Shown piece by piece: positions 17,031 to 26,094 of a stretch of DNA of 64,000 bases. This stretch comes from Vibrio furnissii CIP 102972 (lineage in GTDB: Bacteria; Pseudomonadota; Gammaproteobacteria; Enterobacterales; Vibrionaceae). The translations under genes and the position numbers were made by a program. The stretch's first letter is position 1. Every line of letters starts with the position of its first letter. The notes beneath the pieces are model-generated. The model had not been told where the DNA came from. It searched no databases and saw only the letters and a program-made list of their open reading frames with translations. The DNA lies in assembly GCF_000176175.1 (NCBI RefSeq), contig NZ_ACZP01000021.1, positions 21,448 through 85,447 of the forward strand, given 5' to 3'.

Positions 17031-17909
17031 AATCTGCGCTTTCAGCCAATCGCGGAAGATGCGGGTGGTGTCGTTGGCGGTGTGGGTGATGAGGAAATAA
17101 CCGGCGTTGGCCGCGATGGGGGTAAAAGGCGTGACCAGTTTGCCGCTGTCGAGTTCATTGGTGATGAGCGCCATACGTGCCATGGCAATACCCACGCCCG
17201 CTTCGGCGGCAGACATCGCCATGTCGGTACGGTTGAAGAAATGGCCGCGTTGGGTCGCGAGTTCCAATCCCATCTCGGATGCCCAATACAGCCATTCAAA
17301 ATCGCGCGGCGCTTTGGCCCACGGCATGGCATCGTGCAGCAACACCACATCCTGCCAGCCAGCGGCATGGCTTAATTGCGGGTGCGCTGCCAGATAAGCC
17401 GGGCTCATCACCGGCAACAACGATTCTTCCATCAACATTTCTGCATTTGGTTTGGGGTATGGCAGCGGGCCGTAGTCAATTGCAAGATCGAAATCTCGGC
17501 GATCACTGTCCACCAGCGCGCCTTCGGCAAACATTTGAATCTGAATGTCTGGGTTGTGGCGATAAAAGTCATCCAGGCGCGGTACTAACCATTTAAAGGC
17601 CAGCGACGGCGTCAGCTTGAGGCGAATCTCTTTGCGATTGTCACGCTGGCTAAGGCTTTGTATTGCTGAATCAATTTCCTGAAAGCTACGTTGCAACACC
17701 GTGAGCAGCGTCTGCCCCGCTTCGGTTAAACGTACGCCTCGTGAATGTCGTTCAAACAGACTAAAACCTAGTTGCCCTTCCAATTGCAACAATTGCTGGC
17801 TAATCGCCCCTGTAGTCAGGTGCAGTGCTTTCGCTGCACTACTGAAACTCGGGTGCTGCGCGACCTGCATAAAGGTATGTAACGCGGAGACATTGTGGCT
17901 TTTTAACAT
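17019..17909 (-). CDS. LysR-family transcriptional regulator (GcvA-like)
   Basis: The 296-residue protein begins with an N-terminal winged helix (ALHTFMQVAQHPSFSSAAKALHLTTGAISQQLLQLEGQLGFSLFERHSRGVRLTEAG). A LysR substrate-binding domain of GcvA/AmpR type follows (RLKLTPSLAFKWLVPRLDDF, EAGVGIAMARMALI). It is divergent from dadA with a 185-bp gap, the classic arrangement of a LysR activator and its target. The likely effector is therefore an amino acid (inference). Its last bases overlap the restriction-gene remnant. Confidence 0.9.
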   Translation of the reverse strand: MLKSHNVSALHTFMQVAQHPSFSSAAKALHLTTGAISQQLLQLEGQLGFSLFERHSRGVRLTEAGQTLLTVLQRSFQEIDSAIQSLSQRDNRKEIRLKLTPSLAFKWLVPRLDDFYRHNPDIQIQMFAEGALVDSDRRDFDLAIDYGPLPYPKPNAEMLMEESLLPVMSPAYLAAHPQLSHAAGWQDVVLLHDAMPWAKAPRDFEWLYWASEMGLELATQRGHFFNRTDMAMSAAEAGVGIAMARMALITNELDSGKLVTPFTPIAANAGYFLITHTANDTTRIFRDWLKAQIEGC

Positions 17910-17953
17910 GGCTTGCTTAATACCGCTTGCTTATAAAAAAACTAAACACTGGT

Positions 17954-17966
17954 GATAAATATTATC
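17954..17966. promoter_or_regulatory. Candidate LysR binding site in the LysR-dadA gap
   Basis: GATAA-ATA-TTATC is a perfect short inverted repeat, similar in shape to LysR T-N11-A boxes. It lies about 45 bp upstream of the regulator and 130 bp upstream of dadA. Confidence 0.35.
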
Positions 17967-18094
17967 GATTGTTAAGAAAAGGTAAAGCAAAGAAACTACT
18001 CCCCACAAACAAGAAGTCGCCCTATTGATGTCGCGACTTCATAAAACAGTCAGTCGTTTTAAACAATCAACAGCCTTTGTCATAGGAAGTCGTT

Positions 18095-19357
18095 ATGGAA
18101 GTTATCGTATTAGGGAGTGGTGTGGTCGGTCTCACTTCAGCATGGTACTTGTCTCAGGCAGGACACAGCGTCACGGTCGTCGACCGACAGCCACGCAGCG
18201 CTGAAGAGACCAGCTTCGCCAACGCCGGACAGATCTCTTACGGCTATTCCTCCCCATGGGCGGCGCCGGGCATTCCGCAAAAAGCGGTCAAATGGTTGTT
18301 TGAAAAACACGCGCCCCTGAAAATTAAACCGTCACTGGATCCCAAACTGCTGGGTTGGATGACTCAAATGCTGGCCAACTGCCAACTGTCGCGCTACCAA
18401 GTCAACAAAGCGCGCATGCTGGCGATTGCCAACCACAGCCGCGCGTGCCTGACCCAACTGAACAAAGAGCACAACGTGCAATATCAGGGTCGTCAGCAAG
18501 GCACGCTGCAAGTGTTCCGTGATGAAAAGCAGCTGGTCTCGATTGAAAAAGACATGCGTTTGCTGGAAGAGAGCGGCGTGCGTTTTGAACTGATGAACGT
18601 CGACTCATGTATCGCGCAAGAGCCGGGACTGTCTCCAGTGAAAGACAAACTGGTGGGCGGCTTGTACCTGCCGGATGATGAAACGGGCGACTGCTACCTG
18701 TTCTGTCAGCAAATGACGGAACTGGCGAAAGCTCACGGTGTGCGTTTTGAGTTCGATACCCAAATCAAATCGCTGGCGACGGAAGGCAAAAAGATCGTCG
18801 GTGTCCAAACCAATAAAGGCCTGCTGAAAGCCGATGCGTACGTGGTGGCGTTGGGCAGCTTCTCTACGGCGATGCTGAAACCGCTGGGCATTGATATTCC
18901 GGTTTACCCCGTGAAAGGTTACTCACTGACTGTGCCAATCGTAAATCCAGAACTGTCACCACAATCAACCGTCATGGATGAAACGTACAAAGTGGCACTG
19001 ACCCGTTTTGATGACCGCATTCGTGTGGCGGGCACCGCAGAGCTGGCGGGCTTTGACCCATCGATTCCAACTGCACGTAAAGAGACGATTGAAATGGTGG
19101 TGCGCGATCTATTCCCACAAGGGGGCGATTTCGACCAAGCGCAATTTTGGACTGGCTTCCGCCCAATGACGCCTGATGGCACGCCCATCATCGGTGCGAC
19201 GCAGTTCGATAACCTGTTCACCAACACTGGTCACGGGACGCTGGGTTGGACCATGGCTTGTGGTTCCGCACATCTGCTGGCAGACATCATGACTCGCGGC
19301 AAAGCGGAGATCGACACCAGTGGCCTGAACGTGTTCCGCTATCAAAACGCCTCTTAA
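18095..19357 (+). CDS. dadA: D-amino acid dehydrogenase small subunit DadA
   Basis: This FAD enzyme oxidises D-amino acids, chiefly D-alanine, to 2-oxo acids at the inner membrane and passes electrons to the respiratory chain. The 420 residues open with the Rossmann motif VIVLGSGVVGLTSAWYLSQAGHSVTVVDRQ, then SFANAGQISYGYSSPWAAPG, typical of DadA. FRPMTPDGTPIIG, then NTGHGTLGWTMACGSA, mark the FAD-binding C-terminus. AGGAAG precedes the start. No alanine racemase follows; instead an alanine symporter lies 1 kb downstream. A divergent LysR gene probably controls it. Confidence 0.96.
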   Translation: MEVIVLGSGVVGLTSAWYLSQAGHSVTVVDRQPRSAEETSFANAGQISYGYSSPWAAPGIPQKAVKWLFEKHAPLKIKPSLDPKLLGWMTQMLANCQLSRYQVNKARMLAIANHSRACLTQLNKEHNVQYQGRQQGTLQVFRDEKQLVSIEKDMRLLEESGVRFELMNVDSCIAQEPGLSPVKDKLVGGLYLPDDETGDCYLFCQQMTELAKAHGVRFEFDTQIKSLATEGKKIVGVQTNKGLLKADAYVVALGSFSTAMLKPLGIDIPVYPVKGYSLTVPIVNPELSPQSTVMDETYKVALTRFDDRIRVAGTAELAGFDPSIPTARKETIEMVVRDLFPQGGDFDQAQFWTGFRPMTPDGTPIIGATQFDNLFTNTGHGTLGWTMACGSAHLLADIMTRGKAEIDTSGLNVFRYQNAS

Positions 19358-19380
19358 CCGAGCACGTTTGAACGCAACCT

Positions 19381-19410
19381 GCGCCAGCGTGATGCACTCA
19401 TGCTGGCGCG
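19381..19410 (+). terminator. Probable terminator of dadA
   Basis: The GCGCCAGC/GCTGGCGC hairpin is followed by GGTGGTTTTA. The T run is weak. It lies between dadA and a convergent fimbrial gene. Confidence 0.55.
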
Positions 19411-19416
19411 GTGGTT

Positions 19417-19965
19417 TTATTGATAAGCCACTTTCAGCAGCGCCCAAGATTGCGCGCGACCGACCGTGACGGGTGAGGTGGTCACATCCGTGTTGGCTTC
19501 ATAGGCGGCGGCAAAGTGCGTGACGTTCTCGCCATCGGCCAGTGTTTTCATAGTCGCAACAGCACCATTATCCAGCGGCTGATGATTGTAGAAAAGACGC
19601 ACCCCGATGCCCTGAGCGCCGCCATCGACCTGAAATAGCTTACCGCTGCTATCTGGGTTGGCATAAAAGGTAAAGCTGGCGATCTGGGCAATATTGGTAT
19701 CGCAATCGGTGAGACGAATCGTGAACGGCACGGGCTGCGTGCGATCACCTTTGGCTTTAAACACATGGGTTGGGTATTGGCCCAATTGAACGGTTTGATG
19801 AACGCTGTCGGAAGCGAGGCCGCACGCCGATTCAACAATCTCGCCTGTGAAATAGACTTTGGTGACGTTGTCGGCAAGCACTGAAGAGGAAGAAAAGACA
19901 CCCAAAGCCGTGAATAACGATGGGGCCACCACACGCAAAAGACTTTTGTTTATTTGAATCAACAT
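19417..19965 (-). CDS. Orphan fimbrial major-subunit paralogue
   Basis: The 182-residue protein has a signal peptide (cut near VLA-DNVTKVYF) and the fimbrial fold: Cys in ESACGLASDS paired with Cys in LTDCDT, and a C-terminal beta motif with penultimate Tyr (LLKVAYQ). It is clearly a paralogue of the pilin at 28624-29169, sharing FKAKGDR, LTDCDT, GIGVR and the NG/DNGAVA segment. It has no usher or chaperone beside it, so it would need the operon 5-9 kb away for assembly. It may be an alternative pilin. Confidence 0.85.
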   Translation of the reverse strand: MLIQINKSLLRVVAPSLFTALGVFSSSSVLADNVTKVYFTGEIVESACGLASDSVHQTVQLGQYPTHVFKAKGDRTQPVPFTIRLTDCDTNIAQIASFTFYANPDSSGKLFQVDGGAQGIGVRLFYNHQPLDNGAVATMKTLADGENVTHFAAAYEANTDVTTSPVTVGRAQSWALLKVAYQ

Positions 19966-20382
19966 AATGTTACTCCATTAAAAGAATCAAAGCCTTACAT
20001 CAAATTTAGGTGAGATTTTTCCACAATACAATCTTCGCTTCAGAGTTTGGGAAGCGGATCGAACTCCGCATTTGAATGCTGTTTAATTTTTAATCAGAAT
20101 AATCATCTAATCTTTACCCCGCTTTCAGCACAGCACTTTATAACGAATAGTTATTCATACCTAGACGTATTGTTTACGTACTTAATGCGATAAGACACAA
20201 AACGCTCACTAATTAATCAAATGCTAATAAAGCCAGCCAAAATTTAACATTACTCCAGAGTTTTGTGTTCCATATCACGCTCCTGCGCATTACCAGACAA
20301 ATCAATTAACATTTGAGTTACAAAAAGATTAATATGTTGAACGCAAAACAAACACAACTATCTTTAAACAGGGAAAATACTC
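19966..20382. other. AT-rich promoter region between fimbrial paralogue and alanine symporter
   Basis: The 417 bp of AT-rich DNA hold no coding sequence I can support. They should contain the divergent promoters of the orphan pilin and the AGCS symporter. No recognisable operator was found. Confidence 0.55.
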
Positions 20383-21930
20383 ATGCAGTCATTTGTTGAT
20401 TTTCTAAATGGAATTATCTGGAGCCCGGTATTGATTTACCTTTGCTTGGGTGCCGGTTTGTTTTATTCCATTTTGACCCGTTTCGTTCAGGTCCGTCATT
20501 TCTTTGAAATGTGGCGCTTGCTGCTATCTGGCAAAAGCTCATCCAAAGGGATTTCATCGTTTCAAGCCCTAGCCGTCTCACTGTCAGGCCGTGTGGGGAC
20601 AGGTAACATCGCTGGCGTTGCAGCAGCGATCGGCTTTGGTGGCCCAGGCGCCGTCTTCTGGATGTGGGTGGTCGCCTTCTTTGGCGCCGCAACCGCATAC
20701 GCAGAATCGACGCTGGCACAGATTTATAAAGAAGAAGACGACGGCGAATTCCGCGGCGGCCCAGCGTACTACATCGAAAAAGCGATGGGTCAGAAATGGT
20801 ACGCTTGGATTTTCGCGATCGCGACCATCTTCGCATGTGGCGTGCTCCTGCCGGGTGTACAGTCGAACAGTATCGGCAACGCCGTGGAAGCCGCATTTGG
20901 TGCAGGCCCAATGATTGATACCGGGATCGGTACTTACAGTTTCGCAAAAATCTTTACTGGTACGGTTGTCTCTATCTTGTTGGGTTTCATCATCTTTGGT
21001 GGTGTGAAACGAATCGCCAACTTCACGCAAATCGTGGTGCCATTCATGGCGCTGGCGTACGTGATCACCGCATTCGTGATCATTCTGCTCAACATCGGTG
21101 AAGTGCCACGCATCTTCGCCATGATCGTGGGTGACGCATTCACGCCAATGGCGGGGATTGGTGCTGCCATCGGCTGGGGTGTAAAACGTGGTGTGTACTC
21201 CAACGAAGCGGGCCAAGGGACCGGCCCACACGCAGCAGCAGCGGCTAGTGTTGAGCACCCAGCTCAGCAAGGTCTGGTTCAGTCGTTCTCGATCTACATC
21301 GATACGCTGCTGGTCTGTTCTGCAACCGCGTTTATGATTCTGATCACCGGTGCGTACAACGTACACGGCGGCGCAGAAGGTGCGTTCTTGGTGCAAAACA
21401 TCGCCGCAGACATCAGCGCCAACGGCCCTGTGTTTACCCAAATGGCGATTGAAAGTGCGCTGCCTGGCGTGGGTAAACCCTTCGTCGCCTTTGCGCTGTT
21501 CTTCTTCGCCTTTACCACGATTCTGGCGTACTACTACATCGCAGAAACCAACATTGCTTACATCCGTCGTACCTTCAAAGTGGACGGCCTGATGTTCATC
21601 CTGAAACTGGCGATCATGGCGGCCGTGTTCTACGGCACGGTTAAAACCGCAAACCTTGCGTGGGCCATGGGTGACGTGGGTGTTGGCCTGATGGCTTGGC
21701 TGAACATCGTGGGTATTCTGATCATCTTCTTTATGGCGAAACCCACCATGGCGGCGCTGAAAGATTATGAAGATCAGCAAAAGCAAGGCGTGAGTGAATA
21801 CATTTTCAACCCGGTGAAACTGGGTATTAAAAACGCCACGTATTGGGAAGAGAAGTACAAGCGCAAAACCGGCAAAGAACCGAGCGCTGAGGTGGAAGAC
21901 ACTCAAACTGTTGAGCAGCCTTCAACCTAA
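20383..21930 (+). CDS. Sodium:alanine symporter (AGCS family)
   Basis: This inner-membrane protein of 515 residues imports alanine or glycine with Na+. It carries the AGCS signature SLSGRVGTGNIAGVAAAIGFGGPGAVFWMWVVAFFG near residue 65 and GVKRGVYSNEAGQGTGPHAAAAA near 265. It has about ten hydrophobic segments, a charged cytoplasmic C-terminus and the usual length (about 450-540). With dadA nearby it forms an alanine uptake and oxidation pair. Its terminator is the GGGCCAAC/GTTGGCCC hairpin just after the stop. Confidence 0.94.
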   Translation: MQSFVDFLNGIIWSPVLIYLCLGAGLFYSILTRFVQVRHFFEMWRLLLSGKSSSKGISSFQALAVSLSGRVGTGNIAGVAAAIGFGGPGAVFWMWVVAFFGAATAYAESTLAQIYKEEDDGEFRGGPAYYIEKAMGQKWYAWIFAIATIFACGVLLPGVQSNSIGNAVEAAFGAGPMIDTGIGTYSFAKIFTGTVVSILLGFIIFGGVKRIANFTQIVVPFMALAYVITAFVIILLNIGEVPRIFAMIVGDAFTPMAGIGAAIGWGVKRGVYSNEAGQGTGPHAAAAASVEHPAQQGLVQSFSIYIDTLLVCSATAFMILITGAYNVHGGAEGAFLVQNIAADISANGPVFTQMAIESALPGVGKPFVAFALFFFAFTTILAYYYIAETNIAYIRRTFKVDGLMFILKLAIMAAVFYGTVKTANLAWAMGDVGVGLMAWLNIVGILIIFFMAKPTMAALKDYEDQQKQGVSEYIFNPVKLGIKNATYWEEKYKRKTGKEPSAEVEDTQTVEQPST

Positions 21931-21963
21931 TAACTTAAAAAAAGCAGTGGATAACACCAAACC

Positions 21964-21990
21964 AAAGGGCCAACGATGTTGGCCCTTTTC
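21964..21990 (+). terminator. Rho-independent terminator of the AGCS symporter
   Basis: AAAGGGCCAAC / GTTGGCCCTTTT is a strong stem with a T run. It is located between convergent genes. Confidence 0.85.
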
Positions 21991-22039
21991 TTTTCCGGCT
22001 CGTGACCGTCAACACGGCCCGAGTTGATGATGACCGCGC

Positions 22040-22996
22040 TTATTGGGTGTCTGATGCGCTCACGGAAGATGTCGCCCCTGCGCGATGGTCTAACGGACGC
22101 TTGGCCCAATATCCCGCCAATAACGAACCTGACAAGTTGTGCCAAATCGAGAAAATGGTGCCGGCAACCGCAGAGGCGGGCGTAAAGAATTTCATCGCCA
22201 GCGCCGTCGCTAAACCTGAGTTTTGTAAGCCCACTTCAAACGCCACTGTGCGGCAAATGCTCTCATGGAACCCTAAAGCGCGGCAAATCGCGTAACCGGC
22301 AGCAAGGCCAATGCTATTGTGCAAAATAACCGCCACCGCAACAATCGGCCCAATGGTGGTCAATTGCTCAGCATTCAACGCCACCACAATCGCAATGATC
22401 AGCACAATCGCCACCATGGATACCAAGGGCAAAATCGGCTCCAGCTTTTCCGTCACGGTATGCAAGAAGACATTCAGCAGCAACCCCACGCCGACCGGCA
22501 CGAGCACAATTTTCACTAGGCTCATCAGCATGCTGAGCGCTGGCACATCCACGCTTTGACCCGCGAGTAACTCCACCAACAACGGCGTGAGCGCCACGCC
22601 CAATAAGGTTGAAATCGACGTCATGGTGATCGAAAGCGCCACATCGCCTTTGGCGAGATAACACATCACGTTCGATGACGTGCCCCCTGCCACACTGCCC
22701 ACCAGCACCATGCCGATGGTCAGCATCGGGTCGAAGCCGAGCAGCACGCTGATCAGCAACGCCGCAAGCGGCATCACCGAGAATTGCAGTACAAGGCCAA
22801 TGCCAATCGCTTTTTTATTGGCGACCACATTGAGAAAGTCTTTCGGTCTTAACGTCAGCCCCATGGCCAGCATAATGATGGTCAGGAGCGGCACGATCTG
22901 GCTTTTCAGCGACACGAAGGTCGCGGGAAATACGTAGGCGCAGACGGAGAACAGCACCGCCCACAGCGGAAACAGCTGAGTAATTGTCCTTAACAT
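22040..22996 (-). CDS. BASS-family (bile acid:sodium symporter-like) transporter
   Basis: The 318-residue inner-membrane protein has about nine to ten helices. Family marks are MGLTLRPKDF near residue 45, the crossover helices VGSVAGGTSSNVMCYLAKGDVALSITMTS near 105, and EVGLQNSGLATALA near 265. This branch transports organic anions such as pantothenate, ketopantoate or pyruvate with Na+; the substrate here is unknown. It ends convergent to the AGCS symporter. Confidence 0.9.
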   Translation of the reverse strand: MLRTITQLFPLWAVLFSVCAYVFPATFVSLKSQIVPLLTIIMLAMGLTLRPKDFLNVVANKKAIGIGLVLQFSVMPLAALLISVLLGFDPMLTIGMVLVGSVAGGTSSNVMCYLAKGDVALSITMTSISTLLGVALTPLLVELLAGQSVDVPALSMLMSLVKIVLVPVGVGLLLNVFLHTVTEKLEPILPLVSMVAIVLIIAIVVALNAEQLTTIGPIVAVAVILHNSIGLAAGYAICRALGFHESICRTVAFEVGLQNSGLATALAMKFFTPASAVAGTIFSIWHNLSGSLLAGYWAKRPLDHRAGATSSVSASDTQ

Positions 22997-23056
22997 GGTT
23001 ATACATTCCTGTTGTGTGTTGTGTTTTTTATAGTGTGTGAAATATCACCAACTAAG

Positions 23057-23215
23057 CTAACTCAGCTCTTTGTCTTGAAACAACCTGTTTTTCATTAAGG
23101 ACTTATCTTGTTTCACGCCCCAATAGGCGTCAACGTGGGCAGCAAAGCGGTCAGCAACGTCAGTACGAAACCAGTCGTTGCTGGGGCACGCCTTCACGTG
23201 ACGCATTTGCTCCAT
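23057..23215 (-). CDS. Possible small protein of 52 residues
   Basis: An open frame on the minus strand reads MEQMRHVKACPSNDWFRT, then DVADRFAAHVDAYWGVKQD, and ends NRLFQDKELS before a stop. Its balanced composition and amphipathic middle look protein-like, but no strong ribosome-binding site is present and I do not recognise it. It lies between the OmpA-like gene and the BASS transporter. The first codons overlap a perfect inverted repeat (23195-23225). It could equally be the tail of a decayed gene. Confidence 0.35.
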   Translation of the reverse strand: MEQMRHVKACPSNDWFRTDVADRFAAHVDAYWGVKQDKSLMKNRLFQDKELS

Positions 23216-23225
23216 ACGTCACGTG
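23195..23225. repeat. Perfect 9-bp inverted repeat
   Basis: CACGTGACG and CGTCACGTG are separated by 13 bases, just downstream of the OmpA-like stop codon. No T run follows. It could be an mRNA 3' stem or a protein-binding site. Confidence 0.6.
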
Positions 23226-23249
23226 GGCGCTAACCATCACGAGATTTGC

Positions 23250-24263
23250 TTAACGGGAGGACACCTCGGCGGCGCGGCGCACATCGATAGTCACTTTGCG
23301 CGCGGCTGGATTGTCTGCCTCTCCTTGCGCCAGATGGGTCAGCGATGCCGCCACCACAATCTGCGCGGGCTTGACGCCGTGTTGCATGAGGTAAGTTTGT
23401 GCCGCTTGCGCTCGGCGCAGCGCCAATTGGTGGTTATAGCGACGATACGCCATGCGTGAATCCGCGCCGCCCGTTATATGAATCACATAATCCGGCTGCA
23501 TCACCAGCGCGGCGATGATCGTATTTAGCTGCGCTTTCACCGCAGGCGTCAGCTGATATGAGTTATACACATAATCATCACTGGCCCAGACGTGTTCAAA
23601 ACGTAATTCCTCCGGTTCGACAGGGGGTGACTGCACCTCAGCGACCACCGCCACCGGGCGCGGCGTGAGGATCGGCGCCGCATAGGTGTTGCTCGCCCAA
23701 GGTTTGACCACCACAGAAAGGCTAATTTGGTCGAGATCGGCATGCGTTTTACGATCGTACATCGGGCTCACCAACGCCAGATTGAACACACGCTCATACT
23801 GCACCCGCACGTCAATATTTTCGTGCAACTGGTAATCCCCGCCCACCGTGAGCATGGGCGCCACGCCGGTAAAGCGCGTGTTGCTGTCATAGAGGGCGTT
23901 GTCGGTCTGTGAGTGATACACATAACCGCCCACCCCAGCGCGAAGGCCCAGTGCTTGCCATTGCAACAGGGTTTGGCTCGCCACCACGTCCCAACCTCGA
24001 ACGGTCAAGTCTTTGCCATCGGAATAATCGCGATAGCCAATTTCAGCGCTCAGCGACGGAAAGGCATACCCAACCCCATAGCGCAGCTGCGTGATGTTGT
24101 CGCTCGCAGCGACATCGCTGCCACGCAGTTCGGCTTTTCCGCCACCGGCAAAAAAATACAACCCCGATCGATCCCAAGACTCATGGGGCGCTTCGGCGGC
24201 CAGTAGGCTGTAGGAGACCAGCACCGTGATGATGGTCATCCACACAAAAAATGTTTTGCTCAT
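23250..24263 (-). CDS. Outer membrane beta-barrel protein with OmpA-like C-terminal domain
   Basis: The 337-residue protein has a signal peptide (cut near LLA-AEAPHES). An N-terminal eight-stranded barrel-like region follows (alternating GYAFPSLSAEIGYRDYSDG, VRGWDVVASQTLLQWQ). A proline-rich linker is near residue 200. The C-terminal OmpA/MotB domain includes QLTPAVKAQLNTIIAALVMQPDYVIHITGGADSR and YNHQLALRRAQAAQTYLMQHGV. It is the last gene of the chaperone-usher operon, 11 bp after the adhesin gene. Its role may be to anchor or stabilise the fimbrial assembly against the cell wall (inference). Confidence 0.85.
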   Translation of the reverse strand: MSKTFFVWMTIITVLVSYSLLAAEAPHESWDRSGLYFFAGGGKAELRGSDVAASDNITQLRYGVGYAFPSLSAEIGYRDYSDGKDLTVRGWDVVASQTLLQWQALGLRAGVGGYVYHSQTDNALYDSNTRFTGVAPMLTVGGDYQLHENIDVRVQYERVFNLALVSPMYDRKTHADLDQISLSVVVKPWASNTYAAPILTPRPVAVVAEVQSPPVEPEELRFEHVWASDDYVYNSYQLTPAVKAQLNTIIAALVMQPDYVIHITGGADSRMAYRRYNHQLALRRAQAAQTYLMQHGVKPAQIVVAASLTHLAQGEADNPAARKVTIDVRRAAEVSSR

Positions 24264-24274
24264 CCTGTTCCTTC

Positions 24275-25318
24275 CTACAAGTAAGACACGGAGTACACCA
24301 CCATGCCCTCAAAGCTGCCCTTGTCGATGGCATTGGCATCACGCGCATACAACACCGCGCGGTACCGTTCATAGCCGATTTGTTCAATTTCAAACCCAGC
24401 ACCAATCGGCTCATTGAGTTCGACGCGTTGACCGTTCTGATCTTCAATTCGAATCGCCACCCCTTGCATCGGCTGACCATCCGAACCAAACACCGGCACG
24501 TATTGGTTGTTGCCCGTATCGCGAATGTTGCTGAAATAGCCGCGCAGCTTCACGGCCTGACAATCCGAGCCATATTTGACATTGCGCACCACAATATTCA
24601 GCGGTTGAGTCACGCTGTTGCGCACATCATTTTCAGTCAACAAGCCAAAGTCGATATCGTCATTTTGCAGTTCAATTTCGACCTCGCATTTGGATGGCTG
24701 TAACACATCCATGTTTTCAATCACACTGAAATAGTTGGCGTAACGGTTGTTGTAGCCCTTCTCACCATCGACCTGAAAAATGTTCAGCGCCGAGCTGTAA
24801 CCCGTAAATGTTCCCGAGGCGGTCACGATGATCGGTTGAAAGGTGATCACTTTGGTGATCTGGGTGCGCGACTCACACGCCGAGTTCGATTCGCCCGTTT
24901 TACACCGCTCAACCACAAAGCCGCTCACGGGCGTTTTGGCTCCGTAAATATCCATGCCCTGATAACGAAAGCCGATTTTGATCCCCGGAATATCCGGCAC
25001 GCCGATGTCGCCCGTTTTGCCCGGCCAGAAATAGACTTGCTCATCATTCTTTTTCAACGTTGGGTGATTGGACGCGTCTTTGTAACAGGTGATGCTGACG
25101 GTCTGAGTCGCGCCGCGCCACACGATTTGATCGTTGGGCGCGATCTCCGGCACCGACGCCGATGGGTCGATATAAAACCGGCTCGAACCGCCAGGCCCGC
25201 TGCCGCCAAAGACGCCGCCTGCATCACTGCTATAACAGGCGAGCGCCCATGCCGACGACCCACCCAAAGTGCATCCCAAGGCAAACATGAAAAGTAGAAC
25301 CACGCGAATCGCTTGCAT
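24275..25318 (-). CDS. Putative fimbrial tip adhesin
   Basis: The 347-residue secreted protein has a signal peptide ending SSAWA and a Cys-containing N-terminal lectin-like region (SDAGGVFGGSGPGGSSRFYIDP). Its C-terminal half looks like a pilin domain (CEVEIELQNDDIDFGLL, then NIVVRNVKYGSDCQAVKLRG, ending GMVVYSVSYL). The two-domain layout and its place after usher and chaperone fit a tip adhesin of the FimH/PapG type. The ligand cannot be predicted. Similarity to named adhesins is not evident to me. Confidence 0.75.
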   Translation of the reverse strand: MQAIRVVLLFMFALGCTLGGSSAWALACYSSDAGGVFGGSGPGGSSRFYIDPSASVPEIAPNDQIVWRGATQTVSITCYKDASNHPTLKKNDEQVYFWPGKTGDIGVPDIPGIKIGFRYQGMDIYGAKTPVSGFVVERCKTGESNSACESRTQITKVITFQPIIVTASGTFTGYSSALNIFQVDGEKGYNNRYANYFSVIENMDVLQPSKCEVEIELQNDDIDFGLLTENDVRNSVTQPLNIVVRNVKYGSDCQAVKLRGYFSNIRDTGNNQYVPVFGSDGQPMQGVAIRIEDQNGQRVELNEPIGAGFEIEQIGYERYRAVLYARDANAIDKGSFEGMVVYSVSYL

Positions 25319-25330
25319 GTCACAACACTC

Positions 25331-26080
25331 CTATTTCACGCGATCAACAAACTGACACCGCTGATTGCCACATTGATATCGATTGGTGATCAGCGCGCCG
25401 TAATCGTTGATGTGGGTGATGAAGTATTCCCCCTTCACCGCCATGGTTAGTTTTTCGCGGCTGAACGGTTTTAGCATGATCGACTCAAACCCTTTGACCG
25501 GATTCGATTGGTTGTCGGTGATCGAAAAGTAAGTGGCATAAAACGGTGAGTTGTTTTCCAGCCATATCTCCTCCTGCACCATCTCAATCGAGGTCGCTTT
25601 GGCCTGCGCCAAATCGATGTTCTTGATTTGACTCAGCGCGGCCGGGCGATAAAACAGTTTGATGACCGATTCAATGGCAAACTGAATCGAGCCGCCGGTT
25701 TGCCCCACTCGACTCTGCGCGCTTGACGCCATCTCTTTCGGTGGCACTTCACGTACGTGGAAATAGAACACGCTTTCACGATCGCTTGGCAATTCATCCA
25801 ACCCCGACACTTTTTCAATCCGCAATACGGCATAATCGTCGCTGTTAATGCGCACCAGCGGCGGCACGACCATAAACGGTTCAAGTATTTCATTGCCCTG
25901 TTCATCACTGATCCAAGCCTGTGACAAGTACGGCTGTTCAGCCGGATTTTTCACCCGCACGGTTTCCAATGCGCTCTGCTGCGGAAAAATGATCCGCGTG
26001 CGATCGAGCGCCAACGCTGCGTGTGCACTGGCAGCCAACACGCTCCAAAGCAGCGCGACCCAAGTGAGATGTGTTTTCAT
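25331..26080 (-). CDS. Periplasmic fimbrial chaperone (PapD family)
   Basis: The 249-residue protein has a signal peptide (AHA-ALALDRTRIIFPQQ) and the two Ig-like domains of PapD chaperones. Visible marks are DRTRIIFP, PYLSQAWISDEQGNE, PPLVRINSDDYAVLRI and FYFHVREVPPK, followed by IQFAIESVIKLFYRPAAL. It donates a strand to unfolded pilins in the periplasm and delivers them to the usher encoded upstream in the same operon. Confidence 0.93.
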   Translation of the reverse strand: MKTHLTWVALLWSVLAASAHAALALDRTRIIFPQQSALETVRVKNPAEQPYLSQAWISDEQGNEILEPFMVVPPLVRINSDDYAVLRIEKVSGLDELPSDRESVFYFHVREVPPKEMASSAQSRVGQTGGSIQFAIESVIKLFYRPAALSQIKNIDLAQAKATSIEMVQEEIWLENNSPFYATYFSITDNQSNPVKGFESIMLKPFSREKLTMAVKGEYFITHINDYGALITNRYQCGNQRCQFVDRVK

Positions 26081-26094
26081 ATCGCCTCAAACAT

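Noticed and set aside
20584..21906. Long open frame (440 codons) opposite the AGCS symporter
   Set aside because: Antisense shadow created by biased codon use of the symporter; composition is implausible (many His, Arg, Asp).
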